From Bacteroidota bacterium (GTDB taxonomy: Bacteria > Bacteroidota > Bacteroidia > Flavobacteriales_E > Vicingaceae), in the NCBI GenBank assembly GCA_016183805.1, contig JACPDX010000027.1, forward strand, positions 1 to 64,000: DNA of 64,000 nucleotides, written 5' to 3'. The notes beneath the pieces are model-generated. The model ran no database searches. It worked only from the letters and a program-made list of their open reading frames with translations, and was not told where the DNA came from. The position numbers and the translations under genes were made by a program. Of the stretch, positions 35,986-44,679 are shown one piece after another (positions within the stretch are counted from its first letter, which is position 1; every line of letters starts with the position of its first letter).

Positions 35986-37482
35986 ATGAAAAAGATTTTA
36001 ATGATAGTAATTGGTGCAATGGTTTCTAGTGTGTATGCACAAATCCCCGGAAGCAACGTTTTTAATGATTCTTTTCTTCATGAAATTAGATTCGAAAACG
36101 CAGATACAACCTACTGGATTACCACAGAAAATTATCAAATGTTAAACATGAGAATTGACGGTAATTTGGTAGATAGTATTGGATTTAAAAGAAAAGGAAA
36201 TATTTCTGAATATTCGTCAACCAATAAGTATGGAATAAAAATTAAAACCAACAAGTATGTATTGGGCAAATATTATGATGGTATTAAAGAATTTACGCTA
36301 CACATGAATTTTCAAGATCCTACCATGATGAGAGAAAAACTCACCTACGACATTTGTAATGAAATGGGGTTATTTTCTTTAAGAACAGCTTTTGCAAAAG
36401 TGTATATTAATAATGTGTATTGGGGTGTATATACTATTGTTGAAGGTAAAGACGAAATGTATAAACAAAAGTTTGGTAATAGAAGTTCTGATGCAATCGA
36501 ATCTTTAGATTTTGGGGATATGTGCTATTATGGTACAGACATGTGGGAGTACGATGCTAATCACCCATCTAGTTTTTATCCCAGATACGAATTCTCTAAT
36601 GGAGACCCAAATACTGCTTGGCCAAGTTTTATTAATATGCTAAATAAAGCAAACAATACATCAAACACTCAATACTTAGATACTGTTCCTAAATACTTAA
36701 ATATTGAAGATTTTTTCAAATACCAAGCTTTAAATGTTTATTTATTAAACTTCGATTCATACATCAGTTTAAAAGGAAATCAAATTTATGTATTTGATAG
36801 TTTGGTTAAAAAATGGCAAGTAACCCCTTGGGATTTTAATGCCTCTTTTGGCCTATGGGAAACCAATAATTATCAAGTTACATCTTATCCTATAATTCCT
36901 AGTTCAATTTCATCGGGTTGTATTGCATCGAAAATGAACATTTTACCACAATTAAAAAATTACTATTTAGAGGCGATGTGTGCCTTAAATAACTCCGTTT
37001 GTGATACCAATTTAATGTATAGTAAAATAAATGATTGGAAAAATCAAATCCAACAAGCGGTTTACGATGATTATAGAAAAGTAGCAAGTAATACTGATTT
37101 TGATAATGGTACCGAGTTTGGATATTACAATGTATTTGGCTTGACAGATGTTCCGGCTTTAAAAACAGTTTTAAGAGAGCGTCATAATTTAATTCGCCAA
37201 GGATTGATAAATGCAGGGTATAATTGCACAGTAGGAATAAGTGATGTAAAAGTGGACGATAAAATCAGTATTTATCCAAACCCTTCGCACGACTTTATTA
37301 CAATTTCATCAAACAATAATTCCATTGATAGAGTAAATATTATTGACATGAATGGTAAATTAGTTTTTGATGCTGAATACGCTTTAAAAATAGATATTTC
37401 TAAATTAAATGCCGGGGTGTATATGATTAAAAGTATTTCTAAAAATGGCAATCAAACCATCAATAAATTAATTAAGAACTAA
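35986..37482 (+). CDS. CotH-kinase-family T9SS-secreted protein
   Basis: 498 residues from ATG 35986 (MKKILMIVIGAMVSSVYAQ signal peptide). A TTG two codons upstream is not needed. The domain after it matches CotH spore-coat kinase-like proteins: FKRKGNIS, KYGIKIKTNKY, FTLHMNFQDPTMMREKLTYDI, YWGVYTIVEGKDE and WQVTPWDFNASFG (metal/active-site DFN-like region). A T9SS type A tail follows (IYPNPSHDFITI). CotH proteins phosphorylate secreted substrates; its target here is unknown. It forms an operon with the genes before and after it. Confidence 0.82.
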   Translation: MKKILMIVIGAMVSSVYAQIPGSNVFNDSFLHEIRFENADTTYWITTENYQMLNMRIDGNLVDSIGFKRKGNISEYSSTNKYGIKIKTNKYVLGKYYDGIKEFTLHMNFQDPTMMREKLTYDICNEMGLFSLRTAFAKVYINNVYWGVYTIVEGKDEMYKQKFGNRSSDAIESLDFGDMCYYGTDMWEYDANHPSSFYPRYEFSNGDPNTAWPSFINMLNKANNTSNTQYLDTVPKYLNIEDFFKYQALNVYLLNFDSYISLKGNQIYVFDSLVKKWQVTPWDFNASFGLWETNNYQVTSYPIIPSSISSGCIASKMNILPQLKNYYLEAMCALNNSVCDTNLMYSKINDWKNQIQQAVYDDYRKVASNTDFDNGTEFGYYNVFGLTDVPALKTVLRERHNLIRQGLINAGYNCTVGISDVKVDDKISIYPNPSHDFITISSNNNSIDRVNIIDMNGKLVFDAEYALKIDISKLNAGVYMIKSISKNGNQTINKLIKN

Positions 37483-37485
37483 CTT

Positions 37486-37896
37486 ATGAAATTCAATATT
37501 ATATCGCTAATAACCTTAATTACTATTATAAGCTCAGGTTGTAGTAAAGAAACTATAAATCAATCATCTTCAAATTCTATTATTGTCGAAAATTGGTTGT
37601 TTGATGTTCATCGCTACGAAGTAAATACTGATAGTATTGGATATTATTATCATGATTCGATAACATACCAGGGAACTATAAAATATGCGAAACCTTCTAA
37701 CGAAATTGAAATATTTTATACAAACGATAATTCCATTAAATTAACAGTAGATAGCTCGGGTGTGTTATCAAATTTTCCGACCAACTATTGTTCAGGTCAA
37801 TTTTTTCCAAACGACTCTATTTATGTTTATCTCAAATGGGGAGGTTTGGGTGGAGGTACAACTCATGTCATTAACGGACTAAAAGTAGGAAAATAA
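37486..37896 (+). CDS. Small lipoprotein
   Basis: 136 residues with a lipobox (LITIISSGC; acylated Cys at residue 19). No known domain. It starts four bases after the CotH gene, so it is the last gene of that operon. An outer-membrane or periplasmic lipoprotein partner of the cargo proteins is plausible but unproved. Confidence 0.65.
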   Translation: MKFNIISLITLITIISSGCSKETINQSSSNSIIVENWLFDVHRYEVNTDSIGYYYHDSITYQGTIKYAKPSNEIEIFYTNDNSIKLTVDSSGVLSNFPTNYCSGQFFPNDSIYVYLKWGGLGGGTTHVINGLKVGK

Positions 37897-37911
37897 ACCT
37901 TTCTACTCTTT

Positions 37912-37948
37912 AATTAAACCCAATGTGAAAAATGGCATCGTCTTGATA
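37912..37948 (-). pseudogene. Fragment: last codons of an AstE/AspA-family gene
   Basis: 37 bases match 43656-43692, the 3' end of the intact gene at 43642, with two differences and in the same orientation. On the minus strand it encodes YQDDAIFHIGFN followed directly by TAA, so the copy ends at its own stop codon. It is joined at about 37944-37948 to the fragment of the 30999 gene. Confidence 0.85.
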
Positions 37949-38164
37949 AACTATTGGAACACAATGGCTTGGAAGTAGTGATAAATGAGCCTGCTCCAAA
38001 AACACCTGAAGATCCACAGCTTTATACGGTTGGTGTTACTGATATGACGTTTAACCCAACCATTTATGTATTTGAACGCCGATTAAAAACCTTTGATGGT
38101 AAAATAGTTAACCAAGATTATTGGTTTCAACGAACAAGCGAGGATTTAAAACCTCAATACTTAA
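37944..38164 (+). pseudogene. Truncated copy of the small gene at 30999
   Basis: About 220 bases match 31094-31313. The first ~80 bases carry eight substitutions, seven of them synonymous. The remaining ~143 bases are identical. The start codon, first ~32 codons and native C-terminus are missing. After KPQY the frame runs into unrelated sequence (LKCTDG...) to a stop at 38220. An ATG at 37954 could in theory start an 88-residue product, but it is probably a remnant. Confidence 0.88.
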
Positions 38165-38177
38165 AATGTACTGATGG

Positions 38178-38185
38178 TATCTTTG
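38178..38185 (+). promoter_or_regulatory. Candidate -7 element for the sensor-kinase operon
   Basis: TATCTTTG, an exact TAnnTTTG match 14 bases after the gene fragment and 62 bases before the kinase ATG. Confidence 0.45.
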
Positions 38186-38247
38186 TTTGTAATAAAATTC
38201 GTAAGTTTATTTTTGTGTGAACCAACAGGCTTCAATATTTTTTTTGC

Positions 38248-40353
38248 ATGAACAAATTATTAACTGGTCTTATTTTTTTATTTGTAATGCAGTTAGCAAC
38301 TGCAAATCAACATTTGGACAGCTTAATTAGTATCAGCCAAAATAACAGGAGTAGCTACTCAGAACGACAACAAGCATTAAAGTCGTTAATCAATGAATAT
38401 AAAAAATCCAATATTGATTCTGCACTATATTTTGTTGATAAAGCATTAAAAAGTGCTCAGGAAAAGAATGATTTGATTGGAATAAGTACGGCTTATCTCA
38501 GTAAGGGAATTGTTTATGGAAATTTTTCTAAAAACAATGAAGCAGTTGATAGTTATTCCGAGGCACTGAACTACGCAAATAAAAGTGATGACGATAAGCA
38601 AATTACTAAGGTTTTGATAAATCTAGGTGTTGCATACAATGACATTGGGAATGCTGAGGAAGCTTTAAAAAAGCTGACAACATGTTATGAAATTGCTTCG
38701 CAACATAACAATAATGAAGACGCTTTAAAGGCGTTGAATTCGATTGGAAACACTTACATCAAACAAGCAGATTATTCTAAAGCTCAGGTGGCTTTTTTTC
38801 ATGCTCTGGAAATAAACAAAACGTTAAACAATGATCTTTATGAAACCGTGATAACGAATAATATCGGAAATATTTATTATTATTTATTCAATTACGATAA
38901 GGCCATAGAGTACTATTATAAATCGTTGAAAGTCGCCGAAAAATTAAACGATGAGTATTTCATTGTATCGGCTTATACCAATATTGGCGTAATCTACAAA
39001 GATTTAGGTGAATATGATAAGGCCATTGAAAACACGTATCGTTCAGTTCAGTTTTATTTAAAAAATGACGATAAATATAATGCGACATTATCCTATAATA
39101 CCTTAGGATTAATTTATATGAACCAAAACAAATTAGATAGTGCTTTGATATGTTTTAATCAATCCATAAATTTAAAAAAGGAAATCGCTGACAGCTCTGG
39201 TTTTGCTTTGGTTTATAATAATATTGGTGATCTTTTTATTAGAAAAAATAATTTCAAATTAGCTGAAGACAACCTAACTAATGCCTTAGAACTTGCCACC
39301 AAGTATGATGATGTGTATAATAAGGTTAACGCATACCTATCACTTGGAGATATTCATAATGATCATCCTGCGGAGGCATTAAATTATTATCTGTTAGCCT
39401 CAAAGGAAGCAAACCTTCATAACATAAATTCTCTTTCAATTTTGGCTTACGACAAATTATATAAATATTATAAAAAGAACGGGGATTATAAAAATGCTCT
39501 TGTTAATTATGAAAAATATACCTTGTTAAATGATAGTTTAAGCGGCGAGGATAGTAAATTAAAAATAGAGGATATTGAAACACGGTATGAGGTTGATAAA
39601 AAAGATACGGAAATATTATTGCTTCAAAAAGATAAAGAGCTGAAGGAAATAAAGTTTAACGAGGAAAAAAAGACTGCAAGGGTAAGAGTCTTTCTTATTC
39701 TGCTGGTTTCAGGAATAATCATCTTAACATTTCTAATCTTTTTTATCAAGTTTAGACAAAAACAAAAGAATAAAATTAATGTTTTGGAAAAAAGAGGGCT
39801 AAAAGTGGAGACGGAAATGCTTCGTTCTCAAATGAATCCACACTTTATTTTTAATTCATTGATGAGATTGATTTTGGATAATTCCAGACAACCATTTGTT
39901 ACTTTTGATAAAGAAATAACAACTTTAGAATTGTATCTGGAACTGGAAAAATTGAGGTTTAGCAATCGATTTACAAGTCACATTCATATCAACGATATTG
40001 ATGATGAGTTCACTATGATTCCACCAATGTTAGCTCAACCATACATCGAAAACGCAATATTGCATGGGTTTACAGGAAAAACGGATGGAATTATTGAAAT
40101 CAATTACGTTCAAACAGAAGGTAAAATAATATGCACTATTGATGATAATGGAATTGGTCGAAAAAAATCGGGAGAAATAAAAAATAATACCTCACAGAAA
40201 TCGTCGTTAGGAATTAAAGTTACGGAAGAAAGAATAGCTCTTCTTTCGGAAGAATTTCAGTTAAGTTTAACTGTTGAAATTATTGATAAAACGGATGAAT
40301 TTGGAAATGCAACAGGTACCAGGGTGGTTATTGAAATGCCGTACAAGGATTAA
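38248..40353 (+). CDS. TPR sensor histidine kinase, LytS/YehU type
   Basis: A 701-residue membrane kinase. It has a signal peptide (MNKLLTGLIFLFVMQLATA), then about eight TPR repeats (residues ~40-440, for example AVDSYSEALNYANKS and AIENTYRSVQFYLKN) that would lie in the periplasm, a coiled linker and one membrane helix (VFLILLVSGIIILTFLIFF, ~478-498). A His_kinase domain follows with the phospho-acceptor in RSQMNPHFIFNSL (His ~532), and an ATPase with ENAILHGF and DDNGIGR. It autophosphorylates and passes phosphate to the LytTR regulator 15 bases downstream. The signal is unknown; TPRs suggest a protein or peptide partner. Confidence 0.9.
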   Translation: MNKLLTGLIFLFVMQLATANQHLDSLISISQNNRSSYSERQQALKSLINEYKKSNIDSALYFVDKALKSAQEKNDLIGISTAYLSKGIVYGNFSKNNEAVDSYSEALNYANKSDDDKQITKVLINLGVAYNDIGNAEEALKKLTTCYEIASQHNNNEDALKALNSIGNTYIKQADYSKAQVAFFHALEINKTLNNDLYETVITNNIGNIYYYLFNYDKAIEYYYKSLKVAEKLNDEYFIVSAYTNIGVIYKDLGEYDKAIENTYRSVQFYLKNDDKYNATLSYNTLGLIYMNQNKLDSALICFNQSINLKKEIADSSGFALVYNNIGDLFIRKNNFKLAEDNLTNALELATKYDDVYNKVNAYLSLGDIHNDHPAEALNYYLLASKEANLHNINSLSILAYDKLYKYYKKNGDYKNALVNYEKYTLLNDSLSGEDSKLKIEDIETRYEVDKKDTEILLLQKDKELKEIKFNEEKKTARVRVFLILLVSGIIILTFLIFFIKFRQKQKNKINVLEKRGLKVETEMLRSQMNPHFIFNSLMRLILDNSRQPFVTFDKEITTLELYLELEKLRFSNRFTSHIHINDIDDEFTMIPPMLAQPYIENAILHGFTGKTDGIIEINYVQTEGKIICTIDDNGIGRKKSGEIKNNTSQKSSLGIKVTEERIALLSEEFQLSLTVEIIDKTDEFGNATGTRVVIEMPYKD

Positions 40354-40368
40354 TATTTTAATGAATAT

Positions 40369-41100
40369 ATGAAAGCAATAATAATTGACGACGAAGAGTC
40401 GGGTAGAAAAACAGTTAGAAATTTCATTGAAAAATACACCCCCGATGTTGAGGTGGTTGATGAGGCTGATAACGTTAAAAATGGTTTGTTTTCAATATTA
40501 TCGAACAAGCCGGATGTTGTTTTTTTAGATGTTAGAATGCCTGATGGTACGGGTTTTGACCTATTAGAGAAATTGCCAAAAATTAATTTTAAAATAATCT
40601 TTGTTACCGCATACGAACAACACGCTATTAAAGCGTTTAAGTACAGTGCTATTGATTATCTGTTAAAACCTGTAAACCCAGATGATTTTATTGAAGCAAT
40701 TAATAAATTAAAAAGTGGCAATAGGATAGAAGAAATTGGACAAAAAGTCGATATCTTATTAAAAAACAAAATTCGTTTTAATAGGATTGCATTACCGACA
40801 AGTTCGGGGTTAAAGATGATTTCAGTTTCTGAAATCATTCGTTGTGAATCTGACAATAATTACACTAATTTTTTTCTTATCAGTGGAAAGAAGATATTAG
40901 TGTCTAAAACATTAAAGGATTTTGACGAGCTTTTGTCTTCCGAAGGATTTTATCGGGTACATAAATCACATTTAATTAATATTCAGTTTGTAAAGGAGTA
41001 CATTAGAGGGGAGGGAGGAACCGTTGTTTTGGAAGACAATACTCCAATAGAAGTTTCCAGAAGAAAAAAAGATGGATTAATTGAATTGTTGTCAAATTAA
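40369..41100 (+). CDS. LytTR-family response regulator
   Basis: 243 residues. The receiver domain has the acidic pocket IIDDEE and phospho-acceptor D54 (VFLDVRMPDGTGF), T in FVTAYE and K in DYLLKPV. The C-terminal LytTR DNA-binding domain (~140-240) has RIALPTSSG, RCESDNNYTNFF and FYRVHKSHLIN. LytTR proteins bind paired 9-bp direct repeats about 21 bases apart. Such a pair lies at 43407-43438 upstream of the neighbouring surface module, a likely target. Confidence 0.92.
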   Translation: MKAIIIDDEESGRKTVRNFIEKYTPDVEVVDEADNVKNGLFSILSNKPDVVFLDVRMPDGTGFDLLEKLPKINFKIIFVTAYEQHAIKAFKYSAIDYLLKPVNPDDFIEAINKLKSGNRIEEIGQKVDILLKNKIRFNRIALPTSSGLKMISVSEIIRCESDNNYTNFFLISGKKILVSKTLKDFDELLSSEGFYRVHKSHLINIQFVKEYIRGEGGTVVLEDNTPIEVSRRKKDGLIELLSN

Positions 41101-41132
41101 AAAAAGGCTGGAAATTTTTTCCAGCCTTTTTT
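41100..41132. terminator. Bidirectional terminator
   Basis: AAAAAAGGCTGG / CCAGCCTTTTTT stem of 12 bp between the converging response-regulator and surface-protein genes, with A and T runs on both sides. Confidence 0.85.
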
Positions 41133-41145
41133 GGTTTAGTATTTT

Positions 41146-41583
41146 TTAGTTGTCCAGTTGTTTCCAAAGGCCTCCAAGGTAGCAATAAATGTGATTATCT
41201 GTTCCCACATAAATTTCTCCTTGAGTTGGGCTTGATGGAGGAGAAGCCAATTGTTCAAGTTTTAAAACACTATCTATAGTTACTTTTCCTGTAGAAAAGT
41301 CTCCTGAAATAAGTCTGGAGCCAGTACCATTCCAATTGTTACCAATGATTAATTTATTGCTTCCGGTTTCGTAGTATCCTGCTCGATATCCAATAAATAC
41401 ATTTCCACTACTGTTTGTTGGTGATTGAAGTCCTGCACTTGACCCAATAATGGTGTTATAAGATCCATTGTTATTATAATAAGCCGAATTACCTAAAACA
41501 ACATTATCTCCACCAGTTGTATTAGAATACATAGATGACGAACCCAGTGCCACATTGTTTGATCCGGTGGTATTGTCAATCAT
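41146..41583 (-). CDS. NYQAVAR-type surface protein, 3' part after a frameshift
   Basis: This is the C-terminal portion (145 residues from the first ATG) of the gene at 41612, in another frame. The open frame reaches back to about 41645 and continues the repeat pattern (YSLYANSTGNLNTAIGVYS before the ATG). It has head-like repeats (GSNNVALGSSSMYS, GDNVVLGNSAYYN, GNVFIGYRAGYYE) like trimeric adhesin heads. It ends PTQGEIYVGTDNHIYCYLGGLWKQLDN (read as a typical C-terminal domain). Probably translated only if the frameshift is an error or is bypassed. Confidence 0.7.
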   Translation of the reverse strand: MIDNTTGSNNVALGSSSMYSNTTGGDNVVLGNSAYYNNNGSYNTIIGSSAGLQSPTNSSGNVFIGYRAGYYETGSNKLIIGNNWNGTGSRLISGDFSTGKVTIDSVLKLEQLASPPSSPTQGEIYVGTDNHIYCYLGGLWKQLDN

Positions 41584-41611
41584 GGAATAGACACCGATTG
41601 CAGTATTTAAA

Positions 41612-42853
41612 TTACCGGTACTGTTTGCATATAAAGAATAAGTACCTCATTTTTCCAGCATTATCACCAATGTATATGTTCTTGTGATTACTGTTCAAAT
41701 TATCATTCAAGCCGGTATTTGTTCCCAAAAAGATACTTCCACTATGAGCAGGGAAAGATAAACTCCTGCCATTTAACATCATCATTTGTTTTCCACCGGT
41801 TGTGAACATAATTTCATCGTTATTTGCTATCCTTTCAACTTCAACCTTAGTATTATTATCGGCATCTCTAATAATATCAAAATAGGTAGGAATAACTGAA
41901 CTTAGGTCTAAAGTATTTCCATTAGTAATAGACAAATTAGTTCCAGATAAACTTATGGTTTGATTATCAGTATTGGCCTCATATCCGTCTTGAATAGAGC
42001 TGAGGTTAATAGTGTTTCCGTTGGAAATAGACAGATTTGTTCCTGATAAACTTATGGTCTGATTATCAGTATTATCTAAATATCCGCTCAAATTAACCGG
42101 AGTTGCATCACTACTCAGGCTTAATGTATTTCCTGATAATGACAAATCCTGCAATTCGTTAGTTGTGCTTCCATCAACTTCAGTAAATGAGGTTAAATAG
42201 CCGTTATTGCCAACCATGGCATCAACTTCGGCTTCAGTCAAATGAGTATCTGTATCAATGCTTCCTAAGTTAACGGAATTACCATTACTAATACTCAGTG
42301 AAGTTCCGGACAATGATAAATTTTGTAATTCATTTGTTGCACTGGCATCGGCATCATCAGGATTGGTAATAAATCCCGAGTCATTAGTTAAATCAGAAGT
42401 ATTGGTAGGAATAGCAGGAGTATTTGTTAAATCATTATAATTACCACTGAATGTATTGTCAGCAGTTTTGGCATGCATGGCATACGGAACAGTAAGAAGA
42501 GGAGAAGCCCCCATTAATGTGTAATTTGACCCACCGTTTTCATCCATTTCAACTTGTACACTATAATTTCCGGTAGTCCAGTCGATGGAAGAAAAATTTC
42601 CTAAAGTGGCATTTCCCTGACCAATCCCTAAAGTAAATAAGCCATATTGGTTGGTAGTAATGGCATGGGTTTCCGTATAAACGGCTGAACCGTTATTTAA
42701 TACAGATATTTGGATAGAAATATTTTGATTATTGATTATTGTTCCGGCTGATGAACGGGCAACAGCTTGATAATTGAACGCTTCAGGCGTTTGTGCATTT
42801 GTAAATGCTACTGCAAGTAATAAACTTGCAACTAGTAATTTTATCTTTTTCAT
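41612..42853 (-). CDS. NYQAVAR-type surface protein, 5' part (frameshifted; large partner of module B)
   Basis: 413 residues with signal peptide (ending VAFTNAQ) and the opening motif EAFNYQAVARSSAGTII. The N-domain ends VPYAMHAKTADNTFSGNY. Then come stalk-like repeats of a common Bacteroidota type (LSLSGTSLSISNGNSVNLGS, repeated about five times) and the start of the head (FLGTNTGLNDN). A 1-base shift near 41640-41650 replaces the tail by MRYLFFICKQYR and a stop. The remainder is in the next frame. Restored length would be about 568 residues. It lies 11 bases after the small T9SS gene, as in module A. Confidence 0.78.
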   Translation of the reverse strand: MKKIKLLVASLLLAVAFTNAQTPEAFNYQAVARSSAGTIINNQNISIQISVLNNGSAVYTETHAITTNQYGLFTLGIGQGNATLGNFSSIDWTTGNYSVQVEMDENGGSNYTLMGASPLLTVPYAMHAKTADNTFSGNYNDLTNTPAIPTNTSDLTNDSGFITNPDDADASATNELQNLSLSGTSLSISNGNSVNLGSIDTDTHLTEAEVDAMVGNNGYLTSFTEVDGSTTNELQDLSLSGNTLSLSSDATPVNLSGYLDNTDNQTISLSGTNLSISNGNTINLSSIQDGYEANTDNQTISLSGTNLSITNGNTLDLSSVIPTYFDIIRDADNNTKVEVERIANNDEIMFTTGGKQMMMLNGRSLSFPAHSGSIFLGTNTGLNDNLNSNHKNIYIGDNAGKMRYLFFICKQYR

Positions 42854-42864
42854 GGTTTTTTGTT

Positions 42865-43338
42865 TTATTGTTTGGTTACTTTAAATGTGTTTTTTGTATT
42901 TTTTGATGTAGAATACACCTCAATCAAATAGATGTTTTTGGCATAATTGAGCAGATTAATTTTTGTTTGACTTTCAATTAACTCACCGGTTTCCAATATT
43001 TTTCCGGATAAATCCAGCACATGATATTTCATTAATTTTTCTGAAGTTTTTAAATAAACTACATCAGTGGTTGGATTAGGAAAAATTTCAACTTCCAGCT
43101 TTTCTTTTTTAGGAGTATCAACAGATGTAATAAAAAAGGTAGGTTGCTGGAAACCTTGTGTTAGAGTAACATTGGTTTGTTCAAGGGTATTTGTCACTGT
43201 TTCTCCCATCGTGCTGCTTAATGAACCGTTTGCTGCTTCAAATGATCCTCCTGCAGAGCCAACAACTTTATTGTCGATGGTTTGGGAAAAAGAATGAATT
43301 GAAAAAACCGTCAAAATTGGTAGTAAGATTTTTTTCAT
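42865..43338 (-). CDS. Small T9SS cargo protein (small partner of module B)
   Basis: 157 residues from MKKILLPIL (43338; an ATG two codons earlier is also possible). It has a signal peptide, a ~55-residue domain with GGSFEAANGSLSSTMGETV and LTQGFQQPTFF, and a T9SS type A sorting domain (EIFPNPTTDVVYLK, YHVLDLSGKILETGEL, NIYLIEVYS). It is the counterpart of the gene at 8266 in domain layout, size and position relative to its large partner. Expression is probably under the nearby LytTR system. Confidence 0.8.
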   Translation of the reverse strand: MKKILLPILTVFSIHSFSQTIDNKVVGSAGGSFEAANGSLSSTMGETVTNTLEQTNVTLTQGFQQPTFFITSVDTPKKEKLEVEIFPNPTTDVVYLKTSEKLMKYHVLDLSGKILETGELIESQTKINLLNYAKNIYLIEVYSTSKNTKNTFKVTKQ

Positions 43339-43368
43339 ATACATTAAGTTTATTGGTTAATAATAGAT

Positions 43369-43376
43369 CAAATGTA
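43369..43376 (-). promoter_or_regulatory. Candidate -7 element for module B
   Basis: TACATTTG on the minus strand, exact match to TAnnTTTG, 31 bases from the chosen ATG. Confidence 0.5.
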
Positions 43377-43406
43377 GAAGCTAACATCTGAGTAAACAAT
43401 CAGTAA

Positions 43407-43438
43407 TTAGTTAATGGCGGGTTTCATTTAGTTAATGG
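43407..43438. promoter_or_regulatory. LytTR-type direct repeat upstream of module B
   Basis: TTAGTTAATGG occurs twice, at 43407 and 43428, exactly 21 bases apart (two helical turns). Each copy matches the LytTR half-site consensus at 8 of 9 positions. The pair sits 31-70 bases upstream of the -7 element, a classical activator position. A LytTR regulator gene lies 2.3 kb away, just beyond the two genes it could control. Confidence 0.5.
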
Positions 43439-43641
43439 TTGATTTTACCATATTTAGCAATGAATTATATATCCACGACTCTAATATTCGTGATATATAG
43501 TGAAAATACACTAATGTTGTAAAACTAAATCAATTGATTAAAAGGTTATATTTTTTGGAAATAGTAAGGAATAGGTAATAGAAAATGATATTACAAATTA
43601 ATTAAAGATTGATCTGTATGTAAGAGAATGATTAAACTAGG

Positions 43642-44616
43642 CTATTTTTCAAGTGAATTAAACCCAATATGAAAAATGGCATCGCCTTGATATACAATAG
43701 GAGAGTGATTTGAACAAATTACATAACCATCACGTTTTGCAATGACCCGTTTTTCAAAATCACCAAACGGATCGGAAATAGTACCGAGAACCATTCCTTT
43801 TTTAATTTTAGTGCCAATGCTAACGGTTGTTCTAAACATACCTGAATAACGGGCTCTCATCCAAGTAGATTCTGTTAAGGTAATTGGTGCTACATCACTG
43901 TGATGATTGGCTAATTCTTTGGTAAAATCTCTCATTCCCAAATGCTGCATTACCCGCAAAGCACCTTTTACGCCAACTTTTGTAACAATCCGATCTAAAT
44001 CCAACGATTTACCGCCTTCAAATAAAACTACACTAACACCTGCTTTAACAGCTTCACTTCTTAGCGATTTTGGCAATTCTTTCGATAAAAGTATAAATGG
44101 AGCACCAAATGCGTTTGCCAATTCGCTACTTTTTGGATCGGTTCCTTCAATGCGTAAGTGAGTGTAATTAAAACGGCTGCTTGCTCCGGTGTGGTAATCA
44201 ATACAATATTCCACATTGGGCATAATTTCTTTCATCAAACAATAAGCGAAACGACTAGCCAACGAGCCTTCCTTAGAACCAGGAAAAACCCTGTTTAAAT
44301 CTCTCCCATCAGGAAACTCTCGTGTTTTATGTAAAAATCCAAATACATTTAAAACGGGAATACAAACTACCGTCCCGCAATCTGGTTGATGATAACCTTT
44401 AGCAACAATTTGACGAACAATTTCAACACCGTTTACCTCATCGCCGTGAATACCGGCATTTAGCAAAATAATAGGGCCAGGATTTTTTCCTCGGGAAACA
44501 ATTACAGGAACTTCAATCATGGTTCGGGTATGTAACCGGGCAATATCTAAATTTAACGTAACGGTTTGTCCACGCTTAATTTTTTTTCCAAGAAGTACAA
44601 ATATGTCGTTATCCAT
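43642..44616 (-). CDS. Succinylglutamate desuccinylase/aspartoacylase-family protein
   Basis: A 324-residue zinc carboxypeptidase-fold protein. Zinc ligands are visible in NAGIHGDEVNGVEIVRQI (HxxE) and in CIDYHTGA (His). The FPDGRDLNRVFPGS block has the substrate-binding Arg residues. The C-terminal beta domain ends GDAIFHIGFNSLEK. In Bacteroidota and proteobacteria this family is often next to rimK, as here (rimB-like, rimK, then this gene). It may trim or process a peptide or amino-acid conjugate made by RimK; the substrate is not known. Its last codons exist again at 37912-37948. Confidence 0.82.
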   Translation of the reverse strand: MDNDIFVLLGKKIKRGQTVTLNLDIARLHTRTMIEVPVIVSRGKNPGPIILLNAGIHGDEVNGVEIVRQIVAKGYHQPDCGTVVCIPVLNVFGFLHKTREFPDGRDLNRVFPGSKEGSLASRFAYCLMKEIMPNVEYCIDYHTGASSRFNYTHLRIEGTDPKSSELANAFGAPFILLSKELPKSLRSEAVKAGVSVVLFEGGKSLDLDRIVTKVGVKGALRVMQHLGMRDFTKELANHHSDVAPITLTESTWMRARYSGMFRTTVSIGTKIKKGMVLGTISDPFGDFEKRVIAKRDGYVICSNHSPIVYQGDAIFHIGFNSLEK

Positions 44617-44679
44617 TTTTCTTAGTCGTCAGTCTTCAGTTGTCAGCTCACAAAGTCCCCCTTTGGGGATTAGGGGGTT
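44617..44679 (-). repeat. Mixed repeat: TGACAACTGAAGACTGACG units and CCCCC/GGGGG palindrome
   Basis: It fills the gap between rimK and the AstE-family gene. Degenerate AACTGAAGACTGACGACTAAG units are followed by AAGTCCCCCTTTGGGGATTAG, a member of the CCCCT/AGGGG palindrome family (unit strings abbreviated to their cores). Confidence 0.6.
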
